In this document: positions 4,997 to 12,800 of the stretch, piece after piece
Numbering within the stretch: the first letter of the stretch is position 1
How the letters are laid out: each line of letters opens with the position of its first letter
Origin: SIAJ01 sp036266155
GTDB taxonomy: Bacteria; Planctomycetota; Planctomycetia; Gemmatales; Gemmataceae
Assembly (NCBI GenBank): GCA_036266155.1
Contig: DATANR010000438.1
Coordinates: 1-13,989 of the forward strand
Length of the DNA stretch: 13,989 bases
Reading direction: 5' to 3'
The notes under the pieces: model-generated
Databases searched by the model: none
The model's input: the letters and a program-made list of their open reading frames with translations, nothing else
Told to the model about the DNA's origin: nothing
Program-made: the position numbers and the translations under genes

Positions 4997-7150
4997 ATGA
5001 GTACGATTGTCGCCGAGAAAGAACTGCCGTCTGAACTCACGCCCGAGCAGGTCGTGGAGGCGGCTTATGCGCGTGAACTGGCCGAGATCGCGTCCAAGCT
5101 GCATCGTGGCTTGCCGTGTCTGATCGAATGTGACAAGGACCTGACGCCGTTCGTGTTCAAGAACCTGCGGACTCGCTTCCGCGAATTGAGCATGGACTCC
5201 AAGTATCTTGCGGGGCAGGCGACCACTGACGCCAATGGGCCGATGCCGGTTGGCGTCATGGGCACGATGGTCAACCAGCTTCGCGATGCCGTCCGCGGGG
5301 CAGTCGACAAGACGGACAAGCAAGGGCGGCCGATCAAGACGGTGATCGTCCTTCCGCATCTCGATCTGCTGACGACGACGCAAGGGGGATTGACGCTCAC
5401 GGGCGAGGCTCGCGAAGTCATCGTTCTACTTTACGAGAATCCGACGATCGTCGTGCTCGGCTTCAAGGATCCGTCGTTCCCGGTGCCGAAGGTCATCGAG
5501 AACCTGTTCGCTCATCGCACGCCGCTGCTCGGCATCAATCGCGATCGTCTACGGCACCTGATCACGCAGCGCGAGAGCCGTAAGTTCGGCCGGCAGTTCA
5601 ATCCGTGGTCGCTGTACAAGTACGTGTCCGGCGTCAACGCAGTCCGTCTGCGCAGGCTGCTCAGCACACTCGAAGGCGAGGATTATCCGGCCGACCCGAA
5701 GCAGGCGTTTCGGCAACTGCGGCAGGCGACATTGACCGGAACGATGGAGATTCCCGATGTCGATTTCGATCGCGACATCGGCGGCTACGCGCGCGTGAAG
5801 AAGCAGCTTCGCCAGGAAATCCTCGACATCCTCGGTCGCCGCGACAAGGCAACTTCAGAGGACGCCGTGCAGCGGCTGGAAGAATTGCTGCCGCGCGGCA
5901 TGATCCTCTGGGGCCCGCCGGGCACCGGGAAGACGTTCTTCGCCAAGGCAATCGCGACCGCCATCGGAGCGGCGATCACAATTGTCAGCGGGCCGGAGTT
6001 GAAGTCGAAGTGGGTCGGCGAATCGGAAGAGAACCTTCGCCAGATCTTTTACAAGGCTCGCCAGTCGGCCCCCTCGATCATCGTCTTCGATGAACTCGAT
6101 TCGTTCGCGACCGCGCGCGGCACTTACTCCGGCACTGGCGTTGACCATTCGATGGTCAATCAACTTCTGACCGAGATGGATGGCTTCCACAAGGAGGAAC
6201 TCGTTTTCGTCGTCGGCACCACCAACTTCGTTGAGAGCCTCGATCCCGCCTTGTTGCGGCCTGGCCGCTTCGAATTCAATTTGCATATCCCTTATCCGGA
6301 AGATGAGGATCGCCGCGAGATTCTGAAAATTTACGATCGCAAAATGAACTTGCGCTTCGCGCCCAAAGCGCTCGACTACGCGGTCGATCGGACCGGCGAC
6401 GCCTTCGTGACGCCGCAGGGAACGCCCTTCTCGGGCGACCATCTTCAGGCCATGTGCCGGGCCGTATCACGCATTCGCCTGCGAGAGGATCGCGATGGCG
6501 AAACGACGCCGGACGACGTCGAACGCGGCCTTTCCGAATACGAAGATCGACTCGAATTGAGCCCGGCAGAGGAGCAACTCGTAGCCGTCCATGAAGCAGG
6601 CCACTTCCTCTGTGCGATTGCGTGTCCCGAATATCCACGACCAGATCGGATCACCATTCGTAGCGAGATCCCCTGGGCCGGCGGCTACGTCCGCTACGAA
6701 AAAGATAAGTCGATGCGGCTCGGTTGGAGCCGGCAGCGCTTCCTCGACATGCTCTGCGTGTTGATGGGCGGGATCGAAGCTGAGCGCCTGTTGCGCAGCG
6801 ACGTGTCCACCGGCGCCGGTGGCGGGCCGGGCAGCGATTTGGGCCGCGCGACCAAGATCGCGCACGCCATGGTCGAACTCTTCGGCATGGGCGGCGCCGC
6901 CACGGGTTTGCGCGTCTATCGCGATGACAAGGGCGATCGCGAAATTTTGTCCGGCGCCCAGGCGGAGGCGCTCGACAAGCAGATTCAGGCGCTGCTGAAC
7001 AGCGCTCAGAAGCGGGCGGCCGATCTCCTGACGACACACCGAGCGGATCTGGAAAAACTGCGCGACGAAGTACTCGAACACAAGTCGATCGAGAAGGAAC
7101 GGATCGCAGCGATCATCGAGGAGTTTCGCAAGGAACGGAAGCAGGACTGA
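4997..7150 (+). CDS. Soluble AAA+ protease: degenerate AAA, Cdc48-like ATPase, M41 peptidase
   Basis: 717 residues; presumed ATP-driven unfolding and zinc-dependent proteolysis. Residues 1-225 look like a degenerate AAA module: CLIECDKDL at 41-49 stands where Walker A would be, TVIVLPHLDLL at 115-125 resembles an inactive Walker B, and TIVVLGFKDPSF follows as a sensor-1-like strand. The active AAA domain has Walker A GPPGTGKT (306-313), pore loop KSKWVGESE (W339), Walker B IIVFDELD (361-368) and arginine-finger RPGR (421-424). The peptidase has HEAGH (532-536) and Asp614 in GSDLGRAT, the M41 metal ligands. A helical C-terminus ends the chain. FtsH has two N-terminal membrane helices and an FVG pore loop; here there is no membrane segment and the pore loop is Cdc48/p97-like. 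A TTG at 4985 could also initiate; ATG 4997 is preferred, with GGAA 7 nt upstream. Confidence 0.93.
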   Translation: MSTIVAEKELPSELTPEQVVEAAYARELAEIASKLHRGLPCLIECDKDLTPFVFKNLRTRFRELSMDSKYLAGQATTDANGPMPVGVMGTMVNQLRDAVRGAVDKTDKQGRPIKTVIVLPHLDLLTTTQGGLTLTGEAREVIVLLYENPTIVVLGFKDPSFPVPKVIENLFAHRTPLLGINRDRLRHLITQRESRKFGRQFNPWSLYKYVSGVNAVRLRRLLSTLEGEDYPADPKQAFRQLRQATLTGTMEIPDVDFDRDIGGYARVKKQLRQEILDILGRRDKATSEDAVQRLEELLPRGMILWGPPGTGKTFFAKAIATAIGAAITIVSGPELKSKWVGESEENLRQIFYKARQSAPSIIVFDELDSFATARGTYSGTGVDHSMVNQLLTEMDGFHKEELVFVVGTTNFVESLDPALLRPGRFEFNLHIPYPEDEDRREILKIYDRKMNLRFAPKALDYAVDRTGDAFVTPQGTPFSGDHLQAMCRAVSRIRLREDRDGETTPDDVERGLSEYEDRLELSPAEEQLVAVHEAGHFLCAIACPEYPRPDRITIRSEIPWAGGYVRYEKDKSMRLGWSRQRFLDMLCVLMGGIEAERLLRSDVSTGAGGGPGSDLGRATKIAHAMVELFGMGGAATGLRVYRDDKGDREILSGAQAEALDKQIQALLNSAQKRAADLLTTHRADLEKLRDEVLEHKSIEKERIAAIIEEFRKERKQD

Positions 7151-7153
7151 CGC

Positions 7154-7405
7154 ATGGCGGAATTGACCATTCGTCTTCGGCGCGATCCGGAGACGGGAAA
7201 GCACGACATCATCATCGACATGGAATCCGACGCGGACGCCATGCCGCACGAGCACGAACAGGCGCATCGCGAAGCGGTCGAAAAGATCATTGGCAAGAAC
7301 AACGTCGGCAAAGTGACGGTCGAACGTGAGGGCGACGCCGCCCCGGCGGGACCAGAAGCGTCGTCAGAGCTACCGGTACGTCAGGCCCAGAAACGCGGCG
7401 GCTGA
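7154..7405 (+). CDS. Small acidic protein coupled to the AAA+ protease
   Basis: 83 residues, starting 3 nt after the protease stop. The first 50 residues suggest a beta hairpin (LTIRLRRDPETGKHDIIID) followed by a helix (HEHEQAHREAVEKII). A disordered, Ala/Pro/Glu-rich tail ends in Arg-Gly-Gly. The fold pattern resembles small strand-strand-helix proteins such as DUF2997, but I cannot show homology. The central ESDADAMPHEHEQ segment concentrates Asp, Glu and His and could bind a metal or dock on the peptidase. Tight spacing predicts co-translation with the protease, so it is probably a subunit, adaptor or regulator of it. The Gly-Gly C-terminus recalls ubiquitin-like tags, but this is only a remark since the body is not evidently a beta-grasp fold. 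Confidence 0.78.
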   Translation: MAELTIRLRRDPETGKHDIIIDMESDADAMPHEHEQAHREAVEKIIGKNNVGKVTVEREGDAAPAGPEASSELPVRQAQKRGG

Positions 7406-7423
7406 CATTTGTGAGCCCAACAC

Positions 7424-8368
7424 ATGCTGACTCTCAAAGGCCATAAACATCCGATTCAGTCCGTCGCGTTCGCTCCCGACGGCACTGCCCTCCTAACGGT
7501 TGACGGCGGCAGCGGCATCCGCGTTTGGGATCTGCCATCCGGCAAATTACGGTGGGAGGCGAGCGAGTACTACTTCTCTTCCGCCGCCTTCACTCCCGAT
7601 AGCAAATTCGTCATCACGGCCGATCGCGCCGGCAATCGGCCCGTTGACCTGGGGGCGCGCAAGCGTTTGCCCTTTGAAATGCAGTATCCGGTTCGACTTC
7701 ACGATAGCGTGACCGGAGTCGTCGCGCCGGGGCCATTTCAATATCCGACGGGCGAAGGACTCTATGAGTTGACGTTTACGCCGGACGGCACGCGCTGCGT
7801 TGCGCGACCTGGATTCGATACCAAGGACCTCGTCTGGTGGGAGTACCCATCGGGGTCGCCACTTCCGCCTTGGAAAAATGTCGTTGGCCACGACTACTGG
7901 AAGTTTCGGGCCATGGCGATCGCGCCCGACGGCCGCACGCTGGCGGGAGTGAACACCGAGGGGCTATCGATATTCGATATGCCGGACGGTGAATTGCGTT
8001 TGCGTCATGCCTTCAAAGTGGTCCAAGGTGAAGCCCGGTTCGCATATCATCCCGACGGACGCCAAATCGTTTTTGCATCAGGCACGCGTGGCGCGATGTT
8101 CGATTTGGAGAAGCGAAGCGAAATCGTCGAAATCAAGCAGGCGAAGAAGCACTTCCTCGCTCTCGCGTTCACGATGGATGGCCGGCATCTGGCGACCGTG
8201 AGCAACGAGGAGACGGTCAAGTTCTGGGATCCGTCGACGGGACAACTTGCAACCGAGTATGCCTGGGAAGTCGGCGGCTTGCGCTGTTTGGCATTCGCAC
8301 CCGACGGGACCACGGCTGCAACCGGTGGCACTGGTAAGAAGATCGTAGTCTGGGACCTGGATGCGTGA
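7424..8368 (+). CDS. WD40-repeat protein, single seven-bladed propeller
   Basis: 314 residues with seven visible repeats, enough for one complete beta-propeller. Blades begin near GHKHPIQSVAFAPDG, FSSAAFTPDS, LYELTFTPDG, FRAMAIAPDG, EARFAYHPDG, FLALAFTMDG and LRCLAFAPDG. Clear WD-type ends occur in blades 1, 6 and 7 (RVWDL, KFWDP, VVWDL). Blade 2 is the most degenerate. There is no signal peptide or kinase domain, so it is a cytosolic free-standing propeller, unlike the large kinase-WD40 fusions common in planctomycetes. WD40 propellers act as protein-binding scaffolds. It follows the 83-residue gene by 18 nt, so it may be part of the protease system as a sensor or platform, or it may simply share the transcript. 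Confidence 0.92.
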   Translation: MLTLKGHKHPIQSVAFAPDGTALLTVDGGSGIRVWDLPSGKLRWEASEYYFSSAAFTPDSKFVITADRAGNRPVDLGARKRLPFEMQYPVRLHDSVTGVVAPGPFQYPTGEGLYELTFTPDGTRCVARPGFDTKDLVWWEYPSGSPLPPWKNVVGHDYWKFRAMAIAPDGRTLAGVNTEGLSIFDMPDGELRLRHAFKVVQGEARFAYHPDGRQIVFASGTRGAMFDLEKRSEIVEIKQAKKHFLALAFTMDGRHLATVSNEETVKFWDPSTGQLATEYAWEVGGLRCLAFAPDGTTAATGGTGKKIVVWDLDA

Positions 8369-8387
8369 AAAAATCCCAAGTGAGCCC

Positions 8388-8672
8388 ATGTTGTTCATGG
8401 TAATCGAGCGCTTCCGCGACCGCGATCCGGCCCCGATCTACGCTCGGGTTCGCGAGAAGGGCCGGGCGCTGCCGGACGGCCTACGCTATGTCGATAGCTG
8501 GATCGAAGCCAACTTTGATCGGTGCTTCCAGCTCATGGAGTGCGACGACGTAACGCTGCTCCAGCGTTGGGTGCTCGAATGGCGCGATCTCGCGGACTTC
8601 GAGTTCGTGCCCGTGAGCCCCTCCAGTTCCGTGCGTCTGTTGTTTGCCACACCCGCCGAGACCACGTCATGA
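8388..8672 (+). CDS. DUF3303-like small protein
   Basis: 94 residues beginning MLFMVIERFRDRDPAPIYARV, a typical opening of DUF3303-type proteins. They are small dimeric alpha/beta-barrel-like proteins of unknown function. YVDSWIEANFDRCFQLMECDD and LQRWVLEWRDLADFEFVPV continue the family pattern. An upstream in-frame ATG at 8361 overlaps the WD40 stop codon; I prefer 8388 because family members start at MLFMVIERF and AAGTGAG lies just before it. The stop overlaps the next start in an ATGA (8669-8672), so the following gene is translationally coupled. Function unknown. Confidence 0.85.
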   Translation: MLFMVIERFRDRDPAPIYARVREKGRALPDGLRYVDSWIEANFDRCFQLMECDDVTLLQRWVLEWRDLADFEFVPVSPSSSVRLLFATPAETTS

Positions 8673-9811
8673 TTGTTCGACAAGCCGCGCTACTCTGTCT
8701 GTTCGCGATTCCGACAATCGTCGCCGCGCAAGACGCCGGCCCGACGGCCGCGCTCGAGCCGTTCGTCGAGGACGGTTCACTTGCCGGCGCGGTCGTCCTC
8801 GTCGCGGACAAGGACAAGACGCTCTTCACGGGCACCGTCGGCTATTCCGACTTGAAGACCAAAACGCCGATGAAAGCCGACGCCACCTTCTGGATCGCCT
8901 CGCAGTCGAAGTCGATCACCGCGGCCGCGTTCATGATCCTCGTCGATGAGGGCAAGGTCAAACTCGACGACCCGGTCGACAAATATCTGCCTGAGATGAA
9001 GGACATTTGGGTCGCCGTCGAGAAGGACAAGGACCACATGCTGCTCAAGCGGCCAACGAAGCCGATGACGGTGCGTCACGTGCTTTCGCATACGAGCGGG
9101 ATGCCGTTCGCGTCGCGGATGGAGACGCCGACGCTTGACGGCCTAACGCTGCGCGATGCGATCCGCAGCTATGCCATGACGCCGTTGCAGTCCGAGCCGG
9201 GGACCAAGTATCAGTACTCGAACGCGGGCATCAACACGACCGGCCGCATCATCGAAGTCGTCAGCAAGATGCCGTACGAGGAGTTCTTGGCCAAACGCCT
9301 TCTTTATCCGCTCGGCATGATGGACACCACATTTTGGCCCGACGAAGCCCAATCCGCTCGCTTGGCCAAGGCGTACAAGCCGAATGCATCGAAAAAGGGT
9401 TACGAGGAGATGACGATCAGCCAGCTCGACTATCCGTTGACCGCTCGCAAGCGCCAACCGATGCCGGCCGGCGGCTTGTTCTCGACGGCCGCGGACGTCG
9501 GCCGCTTCTGCCGCATGATGCTCAACGGCGGCACGCTCGACGGCAAGCGCGTCCTCTCCGAAGCCGCGGTCAAAGAGATGACGACCCGCCAGACGCCGAC
9601 GGACCTGAAGGAAAGCTACGGCCTCGGCTGGTCCGTCGGCGGCACGTCCTACGGCCACGGCGGCGCCTTTGCCACGGACATGATGGTCGAAACGAAACAG
9701 GGCCTGGTGCTGGTCTATCTCGTCCAGAGCGGCGGCTTCATCGGCGACGGCGGCAAGGCCAAGGGGGCATTCCAGCAGGCGGCGATCAAGGAGTTCGGGA
9801 AGGGGAAGTGA
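8669..9811 (+). CDS. Exported serine beta-lactamase/transpeptidase-family protein
   Basis: 380 residues. A signal peptide (MIVRQAALLCLFAIPTIVAA, cleavage near residue 20) predicts export. The class C beta-lactamase/DD-peptidase/esterase fold (Pfam Beta-lactamase) is shown by SQSK at 78-81 (nucleophile Ser78, Lys81), YSN at 183-185 and HGG at 330-332 replacing the KTG motif. The HxG variant is common in the esterase-like and D-aminopeptidase-like branch, so antibiotic resistance should not be assumed. The substrate is probably a cell-surface ester or peptide. The same frame is open 49 codons upstream, but only the ATG at 8669 gives the signal peptide. It ends 4 nt from the convergent mfd stop. 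Confidence 0.93.
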   Translation: MIVRQAALLCLFAIPTIVAAQDAGPTAALEPFVEDGSLAGAVVLVADKDKTLFTGTVGYSDLKTKTPMKADATFWIASQSKSITAAAFMILVDEGKVKLDDPVDKYLPEMKDIWVAVEKDKDHMLLKRPTKPMTVRHVLSHTSGMPFASRMETPTLDGLTLRDAIRSYAMTPLQSEPGTKYQYSNAGINTTGRIIEVVSKMPYEEFLAKRLLYPLGMMDTTFWPDEAQSARLAKAYKPNASKKGYEEMTISQLDYPLTARKRQPMPAGGLFSTAADVGRFCRMMLNGGTLDGKRVLSEAAVKEMTTRQTPTDLKESYGLGWSVGGTSYGHGGAFATDMMVETKQGLVLVYLVQSGGFIGDGGKAKGAFQQAAIKEFGKGK

Positions 9812-9815
9812 GTGC

Positions 9816-12800
9816 TCAACCCTCCTTCGCTCCCCGCAGAATCCGCTTCAACATTTCATACATCGCCGCCGGTTCCTCATCGCCTTCCTGCAATCGCAAG
9901 TACGCGTCCTTCTCGTCGATTGCCTTCAATCGGCCAGCGCTGCGATCGACGAGTTGGGCCATGCGCTTCGCGTTGCGATAGCCGAGCACGAGGTCAGGCC
10001 CGTTACGGTGGATGTTGACGACCTGCCACTTTGCAGCCAACAGGCGAACCTCGATCAGGCGTAGCAGCCATTCGGTCGGTTCCGGAATTGGACCATAGCG
10101 GTCGCGGAGTTCTTGTCTGAAATCGACAAGCTTGTTTGGATCGCGGACGCGCGTAAGCCGGCGATAGATTTCCATGCGCAGCTTCTGCCCCGGCACATAG
10201 TCGCGCGGCAAATAGGCCGGCCATGGTAGATCGACGTGAGTCTCTAGCGCCGTCTTCTGGGCCATGTTCTTGACCGACCGCACCGCGTTTTCGAGCAGTT
10301 GGCAATAGAGTTCGTAGCCGACCGCCGCGATGTGGCCGCTCTGTTGGATGCCGAGGATGTTGCCCGCCCCGCGAATCTCCAGGTCGCGCATCGCGATTTT
10401 GAAGCCGGCCCCGAGTTCCGTGAACTCCTCGATCGCCTTCAAGCGCTTGGCCGCGTCGCTGCTGACGCCGCGCTCGCTGTCGAGCAACAGGTAGGCGTAC
10501 GCTCGATTCTTCATCCGCCCAACCCGGCCACGAAGTTGATGAAGATCGGCGAGACCATAGTGATCGGCCTGATTGATGAAGATCGTGTTCGCGTTCGGGA
10601 TGTCGAGGCCGCTCTCGATGATCGTCGTCGCCACCAGAATGTGGGCCTCCTTGCGGACGAACGCGAGCATCGCTTTTTCCAACTCCCCCTCGTGCATCTG
10701 GCCGTGGCCGATGACAATCTTCGCTTCCGGCACAATGCGGCCGACGTGCTGAGCGACAGCTTCGATGTCGTACACGCGGTTGTGCACGAAGTAGACCTGC
10801 CCATCGCGGCCGAGTTCACGCAGAATCGCGGCGCGGATCAGCTTGTCGTCCCAGCGCATGATGCGCGTCTCGACCGGCAAGCGCTCCGGCGGCGGGGTCT
10901 CCAGATTGGAGATCTCGCGGATGCCGAGCAGCGACAGGTGCAGTGTTCGCGGGATCGGCGTTGCGGTCATCGTGAGGATGTCCACCATCGCCCGCAGGCG
11001 CTTGAGCCGTTCCTTGTGCTCGACGCCGAAGCGCTGCTCCTCGTCGATGATGACCAGGCCGAGGTCCTTGAATTCCACGTCCTTCGACACCAGTCGATGC
11101 GTGCCCACCACGACGTCGACGCTGCCGTCCTGCAAACCCTTGACGACGCGTTTCTGTTCCGCGGCTGTGCGAAAACGACTGAGCACGTCGACGGTGAACG
11201 GATACTCGGCAAGTCGATCGCGGAACGTGCGAAAGTGCTGCTCGGCAAGCACCGTGGTCGGCACCAGGATCGCGACCTGCTTGCCATTGTCAATCGCCTT
11301 GAACGCGGCCCGGATCGCGACTTCGGTCTTACCGTAGCCGACGTCGCCACACAGAAGGCGGTCCATCGGCCGGGGACGTTCGAGATCATGTTTGATCTCG
11401 CTGACCGCGGTGAGCTGATCGGGCGTCTCTTGATAAGGAAAGCTCGCTTCAAACTCTTTTTGCCAATCCGAATCCGGCGGGAACGGCGTGCCCGTCTGAG
11501 CTTCACGCATGGCCTGGACCTGCACCATGTCCGCCGCGAGATCGTGAACCGCTTCCTCCACCTTGCCGACACGCTTGCCCCACGCGGTCCCACCGAGCTT
11601 CGACAACTCGGGGTTCGCTTTGCTGCCGCCCACGTACTTCTGGACGAGATCGATCTTAGATACGGGAACATAGAGCATGACGCCGTCGCGGAACTCGATG
11701 AGGAGATTCTCCTCCTTTGCCTGGCTGACTGCTGACTGATGACCGCTGTCGGCTCTGTCGAGCATGTGCATGCCGCGGAAGCGGCCGATACCGTGGACCA
11801 CATGGACCACCAGGTCGCCATCGTTCAATTCGAGAAAGCTGTCGATTGCCCGCGATTCGATCCGTCGCCGCGGCAGGCCGGCGCCCTTTTGGCCCGCGGG
11901 AGTTTGCTCGCGGTGGAATAGTTCGTGGCTGCCAAGCACGACGATGCCGGATTCCACGAGTCGAAAGCCCGCACGCACGGAGCCAGTGACGAGCTTGAGC
12001 CGCTCGCTCTGGGCCAGCTTCCCGGCCGCGAGCACGTCGGTCAGCCGATGAACTTCGGCCTCGTTCTGACAGGCGATGAGCATGCGGTCGGCACGGGCGA
12101 TCAGGTCGAGTTCATCGCGCACGCGATTGACGTTCCCGCTGAATCGCTCCACCGATTCGACACGTAAATGGGCAGCCACCTCAATGCCGGGCCGCGGCAA
12201 CGCCGAGACGGCGACATTCGGCCGAGCGATGAGCTGCTTGAACGTGCCCTCGACGGTGAACAGCCCCTCGACCGAGGCGACGGCTTCGAGGAAGAACTTA
12301 CCTTGTTCGTGCAAGTCACGCGGCTCAACCAAGACGACGGTTGTGTTGGCGGGGAGATGTTCGACAAAGTGGCCGCGACCGCCCGTTACGCCGCGCGCGG
12401 CGGAACTGAGGATGCGAATCTCCTGGAGTTCACCGAGACTGCGTTGATTGCCAGTCGCGAACGGGCGGATGGATTCAATATCGTCGCCAAAAAACTCGAG
12501 CCGCACCGGGTCTTCGGCATCGAACGAGAAGACGTCGAGGATGCCGCCGCGTCGTGAGAATTCGCCGGACAATTCGACCGCATCGAGCCGCTTGTAACCG
12601 TTATCGACGAGCCATTCGCCGAGTTCGTCGAGATCGATGCTGCCACCCACATGCAAACGCCGGCTGTGGTCGGCAAGCTCGCCGCGCGCCGGAACCGGCT
12701 GCATCAGCGCACTCATGGTGGCAAGCAGAACGCGCGGCGCGTTTGCTCCGTCGCCCGCGAGCTTCTGGACGATCCGCAGTCGGCGTCCAGGCGTTTCATC

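Noticed and set aside
4997..7150. Calling the protease FtsH outright
   Set aside because: The M41 domain is FtsH-like, but the pore loop is Cdc48-like, there is no membrane segment, and the N-terminal region looks like a degenerate AAA module. A housekeeping ftsH label would mislead.
4179..7405. Naming the 189- and 83-residue proteins DUF1257 (Ycf35) and DUF2997
   Set aside because: The arrangement around an AAA protein is reminiscent, but the 189-residue protein lacks the DUF1257 opening and pattern. The 83-residue match rests only on a strand-strand-helix impression.
8669..9811. Antibiotic-resistance beta-lactamase
   Set aside because: The fold and SxxK/YxN motifs are present, but HGG replaces KTG and such proteins are mostly esterases or peptidases. 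Nothing in the context suggests resistance.
10299..11735. A 478-codon plus-strand open frame antisense to mfd
   Set aside because: It lies fully inside mfd on the opposite strand and is rich in charged residues mirrored from mfd codons. It has no recognisable domain. Mfd itself is unmistakable, so this is a shadow frame typical of GC-rich DNA.
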